Source: Deinococcus sp. (GTDB lineage Bacteria > Deinococcota > Deinococci > Deinococcales > Deinococcaceae). From it: 17,698 bases of DNA. How positions within the stretch are numbered: position 1 is the stretch's first letter; every line of letters starts with the position of its first letter. The notes under the pieces were generated by a model. That model was given only the letters and a program-made list of their open reading frames with translations, did no database searches and was not told the DNA's origin. Where the stretch lies: positions 1 to 17,698 of the forward strand of contig JAGLBF010000044.1 of assembly GCA_018260375.1 (NCBI GenBank), given 5' to 3'. This document shows positions 7,161 to 13,835 of this stretch, piece after piece. The position numbers and the translations under genes are program-made.

Positions 7161-8561
7161 ATGTCCTCTAATTCTTCAAGCCTTTATCCTTCTACCTATC
7201 ATCCCCAGCCTAATGCCCTGGCTGGCGAGCTGAGCGCCCTGCTGGGGCCGACCAAGGTGCTTAGCGGTGTGGGTGAGCGCCTCAACTACCGCTATGACGC
7301 GATTCTCATTGGACAAACGCCGCTTGCTGTGGTGCTGCCCGAAACAACTGAAGACGTGGTAACGGCGGTGCGCCTGGCTCGCCGTGCGGGTATCCCCGTC
7401 GTTGGGCGCGGGGCGGCGAGTGGACTGAGCGGCGGGGCTGTGCCGCTACAAGAGAGCGTGGTCATCAGCTTTACCCGCATGACACAGCTGAATATTTTCC
7501 CCCTTCAGCAACAGGCGGTGGCGCAGCCTGGGGTCATCACCCTGGCGGTTAGCGAGGCGGCTAAGCCGTACGGCCTGGTGTATCCGCCCGACCCCGCCAG
7601 CCTGCGTACCAGCACCATCGGCGGCAACCTGGGCGAAAACGCAGGCGGGCCGATGTGCTTTAAGTACGGGGTCAGCGGCGATTATGTGCACGCGCTAGAA
7701 GTGGTGGACGCTGACGGCGACATTCACCAGCTAGAGCGCGGCGCGTATGACCTGGCGGGGCTTCTGATCGGCTCTGAAGGCACCCTGGGGCTTATCACCC
7801 AGGCGACCTTGCGCCTGGTCACGCCGCCCAAATACACCCGCACCCTGATGATCCACTTTGCCGAGGTGGGACAGGCCGCTGAAGCTGTGTCACAGGCGAT
7901 TGCAGCGGGCGCGGTGCCGAGCAAGCTGGAGTTTATGGACAAAATCTGTATCGGGGCCGTGGAAGATTACCTGGCGCTGGGCCTGCCCCGTGAAGCTGAG
8001 GCGCTGCTGCTGGTAGACACCGACGGCGATGACCTAGAGACCGTAGAGGCTGAGCTGGCCCTGGTAGAGCAGGCGTGTAAGGCCTACGGAGCAGTGGTGC
8101 GCCGCGCTGCCAACGACCTGGAGGCGGCGGCGCTGTGGCAGGCTCGGCGCAGCATATCGCCCGCGCTGGGCCGTATTCGCCCCAAGCGGATGAATGAAGA
8201 CATCGTAGTGCCGCGCTCGCGACTGCCTGAAGTGGTGCGCGAAATCAGGGCGCTCAGCGAGGCCACAGGCTTTAATGTGGCGCAGTTTGGGCATATTGGT
8301 GACGGCAATCTGCACCCCAATATCCTCTTTGATCCGCGCCACGAAAGCGAAGCGGCAGTACACGACCTGGCCCACCAAATTGCCCTGGTCGCGCTGCGCT
8401 GCGGCGGCGTACTAAGCGGCGAGCACGGCATCGGGGCCATGAAACGCGACTTTATGCTTGACGCCTTAGACCGCAGTAATTTAGAAGCCCTGTGGCAAAT
8501 TAAGCGCGCCCTTGACCCCGCGCTGAGCCTCAATCCGGGCAAGATTTTGCCTGAATGGTGA
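7161..8561 (+). CDS. glcD: Glycolate oxidase, FAD-linked subunit
   Basis: GlcD is the FAD-bearing catalytic subunit that oxidises glycolate (or lactate-like 2-hydroxyacids) to the keto acid. The 466-residue product has a vanillyl-alcohol-oxidase type FAD domain with GRGAASGLSGG (about 82-92) and YPPDPASLRTSTIGGN (about 141-156). The C-terminal substrate domain has GHIGDGNLHPN and GEHGIGAMKRDFM. An ATG at 7098 would add 21 residues. I chose 7161 because AGGAG lies 5 nt upstream and the added residues look non-homologous. Paired with glcF upstream and glcE downstream, the glycolate role is more likely than D-lactate dehydrogenase, though sequence alone does not settle the substrate. Confidence 0.93.
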   Translation: MSSNSSSLYPSTYHPQPNALAGELSALLGPTKVLSGVGERLNYRYDAILIGQTPLAVVLPETTEDVVTAVRLARRAGIPVVGRGAASGLSGGAVPLQESVVISFTRMTQLNIFPLQQQAVAQPGVITLAVSEAAKPYGLVYPPDPASLRTSTIGGNLGENAGGPMCFKYGVSGDYVHALEVVDADGDIHQLERGAYDLAGLLIGSEGTLGLITQATLRLVTPPKYTRTLMIHFAEVGQAAEAVSQAIAAGAVPSKLEFMDKICIGAVEDYLALGLPREAEALLLVDTDGDDLETVEAELALVEQACKAYGAVVRRAANDLEAAALWQARRSISPALGRIRPKRMNEDIVVPRSRLPEVVREIRALSEATGFNVAQFGHIGDGNLHPNILFDPRHESEAAVHDLAHQIALVALRCGGVLSGEHGIGAMKRDFMLDALDRSNLEALWQIKRALDPALSLNPGKILPEW

Positions 8562-8693
8562 GGTCGGGCGTGTTGCGCGGCCTAGCAGCTCAACACTTCA
8601 GCGTCCAAACGGGTATAGCCATAAGCACTTAGTCTCTTTTTTTCAGCGTCTTTTTTTACCGCCTAAACCCTACCTTTCCCAAAAGGAGCTTTC

Positions 8694-9356
8694 ATGCCCG
8701 TACTCCATCTCTCGCCCAGTGACCAGACGCTTACTGCTACGGCAGACACGCCGCTGCTTGACATTTATGCAGCGCTGCCTGCGGGCTTGCTGCCCCCGTT
8801 TGTGCCGGCTGAGTTGCCTGGGGGTCTGGGCGGGCTGGTGGTGCGGGGAGGCTTTGGACAAAACTTCTTTTTTGCCTCTGATATTCTGGGCCTGACTTTT
8901 GTGTCGCGCAGTGGGCGGCGCATTGTGGCGGGTGGCAGCGTGGTCAAAAATGTGCAGGGCTACGACCTGACGCGCCCCTTTGTGGGCAGTTTTGGTGTGC
9001 TGGGCGAGGTGCTGAGTGTGACCCTGCGACTTCGGCCCGCGCCCTATGTCCTGCACCAGAACAAGCTGGGCCGCCTGAGTGACGCGCCCGCGCAGGCCCG
9101 CTTTGTGTGGGAGGAGGGCGACATGGTACACGCCCTGCATTTCGGACACCAGCGTGAAGTAGAGCGCGTATTTGCCAGCTTTGGCGGCAAGGCGCTTACC
9201 GCGCCGCAAGATTACCGCCCCCTTTTTTCCCTGGGCATGGGCGTAGCTGCCGAGCACGAACCCAGCAGGCTGCGCGACCTGCGCTTTGCCTGGGCCAGCG
9301 GCGAGGGCAGGCCAGCCGTGCCAGCCGCCTTTGAGAAGGTGGCCGCAGCGCTGTAG
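8694..9356 (+). CDS. glcE: Short glycolate oxidase FAD-binding subunit (GlcE-like)
   Basis: The 220-residue product matches the middle of GlcE: LPGGLGGLVVRGGFGQ corresponds to the FAD-domain glycine-rich turn, and GGSVVKNVQGYDLTRPFVGSFGVLGE is the strongly conserved VKNVxGYDL region. E. coli GlcE is about 350 residues. Here both the front (FAD-domain first half) and the back are shortened, with only LPAGLLPPFVPAE before the glycine turn. AAAAGGAG upstream gives a clear ribosome site for the ATG at 8694, so the short N-terminus is real rather than a start error. It probably works as the second flavin subunit with GlcD and GlcF. Whether it still binds FAD by itself is uncertain. Confidence 0.85.
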   Translation: MPVLHLSPSDQTLTATADTPLLDIYAALPAGLLPPFVPAELPGGLGGLVVRGGFGQNFFFASDILGLTFVSRSGRRIVAGGSVVKNVQGYDLTRPFVGSFGVLGEVLSVTLRLRPAPYVLHQNKLGRLSDAPAQARFVWEEGDMVHALHFGHQREVERVFASFGGKALTAPQDYRPLFSLGMGVAAEHEPSRLRDLRFAWASGEGRPAVPAAFEKVAAAL

Positions 9357-9394
9357 GTGGCGAGAGGGGAGAAGGCAGGTATAGCGCCGGGGAC

Positions 9395-9508
9395 ATGCTC
9401 ATTGCGATTCAAACGGGTAGGTTTTTATTTAATCGCAGTACCTACCAGTCAGTGAATGACAACTTGGAAAATGCCACCTTGCAGGGTCACCCTTTGCGGT
9501 GGGGCTAA
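9395..9508 (+). other. Possible 37-codon ORF with overlapping stem structures
   Basis: The space after glcE holds an open frame ATG 9395 to TAA 9506-9508 (MLIAIQTGRFLFNR... ending LRWG). It is preceded by GGGG but no strong ribosome site. The same DNA has interleaved inverted repeats: GCGATT 9404-9409 with AATCGC 9431-9436, and GGTAGGT 9416-9422 with ACCTACC 9440-9446. A hairpin with CCACC/GGTGG arms spans 9474-9502 and may end the glc transcript. I cannot tell whether this is a small gene, a gene remnant, or a structured 3' region. Confidence 0.25.
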
Positions 9509-9534
9509 ACGTGGTGGACTGGCGGAAATGAGGA

Positions 9535-10017
9535 CTAAACGGATAGATCAGCGGGCAAATGCGTAATTGCATCTATTTTCATTGAGCAGCCATCTCCCAA
9601 ATAATGCGCCAGTACGCGAATCTGTCCCACAATGGCCTCGTTGAACGCATCTAAATCCTCGACTGGAATCCAGAGTTCCTGATGCTTGTTCTCCTCACCG
9701 ACCACTTGAATCTCATAACGGATCGCCACATCAGAGCGCACCTCAAAAGCCGTCACAAAACCAACAGGCGGGCTATTCCGTTTCGCGTTCCAGTCATGAG
9801 CAATTTCTTCGGCGTACTCGAAGTTCAACACTGGGTAAAAAATTGGCTGGTCAGGTAAGCGTCCAGGCCAACGCCGCCAGCCGGACTGGGCCACCAATTG
9901 GAGTTCATGTAACCCAGTGGGACGGTACAGCGTGACCGTTTCGCCCACGGGGGGCCAGGGCAGCGTGCGCTGAGCGTTGTCAGGGAATAGGGTTTGGAGC
10001 CAATTGGGATTAGTCAT
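9535..10017 (-). CDS. ADP-ribosylation/crystallin J1-labelled family protein
   Basis: The 160-residue protein has the pattern I recognise from a small family usually labelled ADP-ribosylation/crystallin J1. It shows TLYRPTGLHELQLV, then SGWRRWPGRLPDQPIFYPV, then YAEEIAHDWN, and later ELWIPVEDLDAFNEAIVG. The biochemical activity of that family is not established, and the label itself is weak evidence for ADP-ribose chemistry. No signal peptide or membrane segment is seen. The gene follows the 71-residue ORF with one base between stop and ATG, so the two are likely translated together. It lies at the 3' end of a minus-strand series that includes an ADP-ribosylglycohydrolase and NAD synthesis genes. 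The context fits, but a repeat remnant separates it from that operon. Confidence 0.65.
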   Translation of the reverse strand: MTNPNWLQTLFPDNAQRTLPWPPVGETVTLYRPTGLHELQLVAQSGWRRWPGRLPDQPIFYPVLNFEYAEEIAHDWNAKRNSPPVGFVTAFEVRSDVAIRYEIQVVGEENKHQELWIPVEDLDAFNEAIVGQIRVLAHYLGDGCSMKIDAITHLPADLSV

Positions 10018-10018
10018 T

Positions 10019-10234
10019 TCAACTCCACATCAAACTTTCTAACTTGTCGCCCGTTTCTAGCCAGTGAAGTGCCGCAGCCAGAGCCTGAACTTTGCTGAGA
10101 GTGCGGTCAAAGTCCTGGGTATAGATCTCTCTACCAAAACCCGGCTGTCCAACATCTGGAAAAATTTCTGCTCCTTGTGAAAGGTCGGATGAAATCCTGT
10201 GATCGAAGGCGTAATGCTCACAGTGCTCGTCCAA
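10019..10234 (-). CDS. Hypothetical 71-residue protein coupled to the 160-residue protein
   Basis: I do not recognise the family. The product has an acidic N-terminal part and an Ala/Leu-rich helix near the end (VQALAAALHWLE), with no signal peptide, membrane segment or metal motif. The likely start is TTG at 10234. The frame stays open further up to about 10294 but with no ATG or GTG. ATACGGATTCCG-type repeat sequence (10241-10253) begins 6 bp before the start, so the gene could be a decapitated remnant whose 5' end was lost. Against that, its stop is 1 nt from the next ATG, the arrangement of a working two-gene unit. A small first gene before a larger second one also resembles toxin-antitoxin layout, but nothing else supports that. 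Confidence 0.5.
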   Translation of the reverse strand: MDEHCEHYAFDHRISSDLSQGAEIFPDVGQPGFGREIYTQDFDRTLSKVQALAAALHWLETGDKLESLMWS

Positions 10235-10240
10235 GCGTAT

Positions 10241-10253
10241 GATACGGATTCCG
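10241..10253 (+). repeat. Remnant repeat end (ATACGGATTCCG)
   Basis: GATACGGATTCCG is identical to the outer end of M2 and of the 98-bp element, but the following bases (TTTAATTCG) differ from both. No matching inverted end was found nearby. It is either a fragment or a third variant of the same end family. Confidence 0.6.
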
Positions 10254-10271
10254 TTTAATTCGTTGTACTCT

Positions 10272-10302
10272 GATTGCCTTAGTTGTCTGACCTATGGCAA
10301 TC
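10272..10302. other. Hairpin between the 80- and 71-residue genes
   Basis: GATTGCC (10272-10278) pairs with GGCAATC (10296-10302), extended inward by TAG/CTA after one mismatch, around a 9-nt loop. On neither strand does a proper T-run follow the stem, so it is not a standard terminator. It could still weaken read-through from the nadV operon into the 71-residue gene. Confidence 0.5.
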
Positions 10303-10321
10303 TAAAAAGATATACTTATAA

Positions 10322-10564
10322 CTAATTTTCCGGAGTGCTTATGAAAGCCCGCGTTTCATTCAGCCAGACCATGAACTCTCCAAGACTCAAGGCTTCCCTT
10401 CCCCAGAACATGTCGACAGATGAGGCGGCCTCAAAATGTTCTATCAGGAAAATCTTGATTTCCTCGGCAGTTGCTGGGCCGGTAGATTCTTTATGGTCTA
10501 AAAAATAGATGTTTGCACCATATTCTTTAGCTTGTGGCGCTTGGTTGGTCTTCCAGCCGTTCAC
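10322..10564 (-). CDS. Hypothetical 80-residue protein overlapping nadV
   Basis: The family is not recognised. The start is GTG at 10562-10564, sharing GTGA with the nadV stop (10561-10563). This 4-nt overlap strongly suggests translational coupling and argues that the gene is real and works with NadV. The product is acidic and soluble, with a probable helix at TAEEIKIFLIEHFEAASS and an aromatic segment VDMFWGREALSLGEFMVWLN, and has no cysteine cluster or membrane segment. It is visibly AT-richer than nadV, so it may be a later addition to the operon. Possible roles are a regulatory or partner subunit of NadV or a small immunity-type protein; neither can be shown from sequence. Confidence 0.65.
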   Translation of the reverse strand: MNGWKTNQAPQAKEYGANIYFLDHKESTGPATAEEIKIFLIEHFEAASSVDMFWGREALSLGEFMVWLNETRAFISTPEN

Positions 10565-11946
10565 CCCCGCCCCCTAATCTCTTCCAGCCCGTCCCTCACC
10601 AGCAACTCGCCATCCCGGTACACCACGCGCATCAGCGAGCCTGGGAAATCAGTGTCGAAGGTGCGGTACTGCCGCGTCACCATGCGGCCATGCTCTTCCA
10701 CCAAATCCAGCACGCCGTCTTTGCTGCGCTTGCCGGGGTCAGTCACCGGATCTTTGTAGATGCCCCGGTACTCGCCGCCCACCACGCCCGCGCTGGCTTT
10801 GTAGGCAAAGCGCTGGGTGTCGCGGTCAACCCGTTGCAGCAGCGCCCCGCCCATCCCAAACGCCACATTTTCGGCGCTAAAGCCGTCTACCAGCAGGTTT
10901 TGCAGGATTTGAGTGATGGTCTGCTCATCTATGCCGTCGCCCTGAATCACCCGCACATGCTTCAGCACCTGGTAACCCTTACGGTTCACCGTGGTGCCAA
11001 ACTTGGCGGCGAGGGCGTGTACCGCCAGGCGAACCATCGCGGGGGGGTCGCCACTGTCGGGCCGCACCACCAGGGTCGCGCCGCTTTCTTCTACCTCTTT
11101 GCGCAGCGTTTCGCCCCAGTGCACGTTGATGGCGTGTTTGAGGTCATAACTGTCGCTCACCACGGCAAAAATCCCGCCCGGCTTGCCAAATTGCTGCACC
11201 ATGTTGCGGTAGGCGTCTACCTCATGAGCTTTGCCCCAGCTGGTGATGGTGCTGTGCTCGGCGGCGGGAATACTGTATCCGGCGATGTCCGCGCCGTAGT
11301 GGTTACGCCCCACCCGCAGGGCTTCTAACGTGTCTGTGCCCAGGAAATTGACCAGATGTGCCAGCCCGCCAATGCCCGCGCTTTCACGGCTGCTCACACC
11401 ACGGCTGCCAAAGTCATGCAGCTTGAAGGGCAGTTCGGCGGCGGCATTGTCCGAGGTTTCTTCGAGTGCCTTACGGATAATTTCGCGGATGTGCCAGCTC
11501 TGGGTACACACGGTGGTTGGATACCACACCCGCATCAGCATCGTCTCAAACCAGCCGGGCAGCCAGGGCAGTTCTGGGTCGGTATTGGTGCAGCTCATCA
11601 GGATGTTGTGAATCGGTACCAGCGTTCCTTCCGGCACGGCGCGGATTTCCAGCGGGAGTTTGCCGCCGTGTATGTTGACGATTCGCATCCAGCCGTCATA
11701 CGGAAAGGGCTCACCGTGCGCCTCAATCAGCATGCGGGCTTCCTCCACGTCGGCGGCCGTCACCCGCCGCGTCAAATACCTGTCCAGGATGTACTGGAGG
11801 CCAAAAAAGCGCGTCACAGGGTAGCGCCCGCCGCGCGATTCCAGGTAGCTAAACAGGCGGGTGGTGCCTGAGGGGTACTGTAAAAAGTGGCTTGATTTGT
11901 AAGAGTCGGTGTCTAGAATCAGGTTATGGTCGCTGAGGGTTGACAT
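10561..11946 (-). CDS. nadV: Nicotinamide phosphoribosyltransferase
   Basis: NadV joins nicotinamide and PRPP to give NMN, bypassing the nicotinamidase route. The 461-residue protein resembles animal NAMPT closely in its motifs. The N-terminus has LDTDSYKSSHFLQYP. KLHDFGSRGVSS (175-186) contains Asp178, which aligns with the residue that favours the amide over nicotinic acid. SAGIGGLAHLVNFLGTDT follows, and YSIPAAEHSTITSWG includes His231, matching the catalytic His phosphorylated in NAMPT. VSDSYDL and VRPDSGDPP near 260 and 290 bind the PRPP phosphates. The length is slightly below the 491 of human NAMPT. It lies 3 nt after the phosphatase stop, with AAGGGA as a weak ribosome site, and its stop overlaps the 80-residue gene. 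It pairs with the NadM-Nudix gene at 13836. Confidence 0.96.
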   Translation of the reverse strand: MSTLSDHNLILDTDSYKSSHFLQYPSGTTRLFSYLESRGGRYPVTRFFGLQYILDRYLTRRVTAADVEEARMLIEAHGEPFPYDGWMRIVNIHGGKLPLEIRAVPEGTLVPIHNILMSCTNTDPELPWLPGWFETMLMRVWYPTTVCTQSWHIREIIRKALEETSDNAAAELPFKLHDFGSRGVSSRESAGIGGLAHLVNFLGTDTLEALRVGRNHYGADIAGYSIPAAEHSTITSWGKAHEVDAYRNMVQQFGKPGGIFAVVSDSYDLKHAINVHWGETLRKEVEESGATLVVRPDSGDPPAMVRLAVHALAAKFGTTVNRKGYQVLKHVRVIQGDGIDEQTITQILQNLLVDGFSAENVAFGMGGALLQRVDRDTQRFAYKASAGVVGGEYRGIYKDPVTDPGKRSKDGVLDLVEEHGRMVTRQYRTFDTDFPGSLMRVVYRDGELLVRDGLEEIRGRG

Positions 11947-11949
11947 GGT

Positions 11950-12483
11950 TTATTGTCCCTTATTGGCGTAGGTATGCACAAAGTTTTCCTGCGCCCCGGT
12001 TTGAATAGCGCCCTCACGAAACAGGCGCACCAGCCGAACTGCTTCGCGGGCGCTGAAGCCGTTTTCGGTCAGCAGGCAGGCGGCTACCGTTCCACTGCGG
12101 CCTAACCCGCCCAGACAGTGAATCACCACCTTTTTTCCGGCGTTGAGGTGGTGGTGTAGCGCTTCTACCAGCGCCCGCACCGCCGCGCTGTCGTCAGGAA
12201 TATCCATATCACGGATGGGAAAATGCACCGTTTCCAGGCCGACGTTCTGGGCTCCGGTGAAGTAATTCCCCATCTGCCAGCGTTCCATTTCGTCTGTTTC
12301 CATCAGATTGACCAGCACGTCGGCGCCCGCCTCCTTCACTGCCTCTAGGTCGGCCTGCAGGTCGCGGCGGTGGGTTTTGCCGTTTATCGTGCCGACTTTG
12401 CCAGGGGCGATGGTGAGGCCCAGCGCGGGCGTCTCACCCAGCCAAACCACGCGCAGAGGGTTATTTTCGCTGGTATACGTCAC
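11950..12483 (-). CDS. CDKN3-like dual-specificity phosphatase
   Basis: The 177-residue protein carries the cysteine phosphatase loop HCLGGLGRSG (122-131), with nucleophile Cys123 and phosphate-binding Arg129. The flanking pattern is that of the CDKN3/KAP-like group: LGLTIAPGKV near the start, DLQADLEAVKEAGADVLVNLMETDE, then HFPIRDMDIPD, whose aspartates could include the general acid. It removes phosphate from a phosphoprotein or a small phosphorylated molecule; the target is unknown. The start is GTG at 12483, overlapping the stop of the upstream ADP-ribosylglycohydrolase gene in a GTGA, and nadV begins 3 nt after its stop. This tight packing ties the phosphatase to NAD/ADP-ribose metabolism. 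An ADP-ribose phosphate or phosphoribosyl substrate is conceivable but untested. Confidence 0.88.
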   Translation of the reverse strand: MTYTSENNPLRVVWLGETPALGLTIAPGKVGTINGKTHRRDLQADLEAVKEAGADVLVNLMETDEMERWQMGNYFTGAQNVGLETVHFPIRDMDIPDDSAAVRALVEALHHHLNAGKKVVIHCLGGLGRSGTVAACLLTENGFSAREAVRLVRLFREGAIQTGAQENFVHTYANKGQ

Positions 12484-13511
12484 TGTCTACCTCCAAATGC
12501 CTTACTTTGCCGTTCTAATTCTTCGGCGTACTCAATTCGCCCGTGCCACTCGGCGGGAAAGGCGTCCACGCCCAGGTAAGCCCCCGCAAAAGCCCCCGCG
12601 AGGCAGGCCAGTGAGTCGCTGTCACCTTTGGTAGTGGCGGCGCGGCGCAGGGTTTTGGGCGCGTCGTCTGGCGTGAGCAAAAAACACAGGAGCGCGGTGG
12701 CCCAGGCTTCTTCGGCAATCCAACCTTCGCCCGTAAAGTCGCAGGGGTCGGCCTCGGCAGGAATAAGGCCCAGCGCCGCTTGTACCCGTTCCAGCACACC
12801 CGAACATTCGTCCCAGCCGCGTGCAATAAAGTTGTGTGGAGTGTCGCCGCCCCACTTCCACAGATCGCCTAGCCAGTCCTCGTGGTACACCGCGCGTTGA
12901 GAGGCAATGTACCTGCGTAGCGCAGGCAAAAGCTGCGTGGGCGCAGTGCCTGTGAGCAGCAGATAAATGGTCTGGGCGGTTAGGTCAGCCGCCGCCAGCG
13001 CCGTGGGGTGACCGTGCGTGAGGGCCGCTTGCAGTTGCGCCGCGCCCGCCCGCGCCTCAGCGCTCGCCACGAAGGCCACAGGTTGCACACGCATATTGGC
13101 CCCGCAGCCCTTGGAGCCGTGAACGGTGGCCTCTTGCCACTTGCCACCTGCTTGGACATGCTCCAGGGCGCGGCAGGCTTGCAAGCAGGTCATGCCAGGG
13201 GCGCGGTTGTTGTCGGGGGCGTGCAGCCAGGCGATAAATTCGCGGCGCAACTTCTGGGCCAAGTTATCTATGTCGCCCGAAACCAGCAGGGCGCGGCCTA
13301 CCGCCAGCATCATCTGGGTGTCGTCGGTGACATGGCCCGTGTGGATGTCAGTCGGGCCACTGGGCGCAAAGGTCGCTCGAATCTGCGCGGCACTGCGAAT
13401 GAATTCAGTCGGGGCCGCCAGCGCGTCGCCGTAAGCTGCGCCAAACAGCACGCCCGCGACCTTGTGCGGCGGGTAGGGGGTGAGCAGTGTAGGTGGGGTT
13501 GAATAGGACAT
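12480..13511 (-). CDS. ADP-ribosylglycohydrolase (DraG/ARH family)
   Basis: Enzymes of this family remove ADP-ribose from modified proteins, or hydrolyse related ADP-ribosyl bonds, using two magnesium ions. The 343-residue product begins the domain with GVLFGAAYGDALAAPTEF (20-37). It has metal-binding Thr62, Asp63 and Asp64 in VTDDTQMM. A central HGSKGCGANMRVQPVAF (131-147) matches the usual GxGAxMRxxPxG segment. The C-terminal metal motif is GDSDSLACLAGAFAGA (296-311), with Asp297, Asp299 and Ser300 as ligand candidates (commonly GDTDT or GDTDS). AGGAGG precedes the ATG at 13511, an unusually strong ribosome site here. It is first in the operon ARH, phosphatase, nadV, 80-residue gene, with overlaps or a 3-nt gap at each junction. 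Target linkage (Arg, Ser or other) cannot be told. Confidence 0.93.
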   Translation of the reverse strand: MSYSTPPTLLTPYPPHKVAGVLFGAAYGDALAAPTEFIRSAAQIRATFAPSGPTDIHTGHVTDDTQMMLAVGRALLVSGDIDNLAQKLRREFIAWLHAPDNNRAPGMTCLQACRALEHVQAGGKWQEATVHGSKGCGANMRVQPVAFVASAEARAGAAQLQAALTHGHPTALAAADLTAQTIYLLLTGTAPTQLLPALRRYIASQRAVYHEDWLGDLWKWGGDTPHNFIARGWDECSGVLERVQAALGLIPAEADPCDFTGEGWIAEEAWATALLCFLLTPDDAPKTLRRAATTKGDSDSLACLAGAFAGAYLGVDAFPAEWHGRIEYAEELERQSKAFGGRQ

Positions 13512-13533
13512 TTAGCCTCCTCTGGCACTACTC

Positions 13534-13554
13534 ATAATCTACACAATAGATTAT
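13534..13554. promoter_or_regulatory. 21-bp palindrome at the promoter of the ARH-nadV operon
   Basis: ATAATCTA (13534-13541) and TAGATTAT (13547-13554) are perfect inverted arms around CACAA, 22 bp before the operon start codon. The minus strand here also offers TAnnnT boxes (TAGATT, TATTGT), so the palindrome probably overlaps the promoter. The size is like operators of dimeric repressors, including the NrtR regulators of NAD genes, but the sequence does not by itself identify a regulator. Confidence 0.65.
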
Positions 13555-13586
13555 TAGAACAGTGAGGAGAACCAGATAGCGACCCT

Positions 13587-13628
13587 GGATTATTGGCGCT
13601 AGATTATTAGCAGTGGATTATTGCCGCT
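13587..13628. repeat. Three tandem 14-bp GATTATT repeats
   Basis: Three adjacent units read GGATTATTGGCGCT (13587), AGATTATTAGCAGT (13601) and GGATTATTGCCGCT (13615). The shared core GATTATT is the same as the right arm of the palindrome at 13534-13554. They lie between that palindrome and repeat copy E. The array looks like regulator half-sites; a replication origin is unlikely in this context. Confidence 0.75.
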
Positions 13629-13678
13629 GTAGAAGGCTACGTTCAGATTTTTCTATCATCTACCGACCATGACCTGTC

Positions 13679-13813
13679 ATACGGACTGCGCGGTATGGAA
13701 CCGCAGGCGGCGCTTTTCCGTCTGTGGTGGAATTTAGCGCAGTCCGTATGCTGTTCCCACTCGCATCCGCCCTGATTGATTCGGAAGTACGCCAAATCAA
13801 TCGGAATCCGTAT
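13679..13813 (-). repeat. Composite intergenic repeat, copy E, with M1 inverted
   Basis: M2 (13750-13813) reads on the minus strand as in copy B, ending ATACGGATTCCG outward. M1 (13679-13749, 71 bp) reads GCGGTATGGAACCGCAGG on the plus strand, whereas in copies A, B and D it reads on the same strand as M2. M1 is thus flipped in place between its ATACGGACTG/CAGTCCGTAT ends. The element separates the NadM-Nudix gene from the ARH operon. Confidence 0.88.
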
Positions 13814-13835
13814 CATCTACTACCCGTCTCTGTCC

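Noticed and set aside
10534..11328. 264-codon plus-strand frame opposite nadV
   Set aside because: nadV matches a known family along its full length; the opposite frame is a GC-rich shadow.
13587..13628. CRISPR array or plasmid iterons
   Set aside because: Units are only 14 bp with no spacers between them, and no Cas or replication gene is nearby; operator half-sites fit better.
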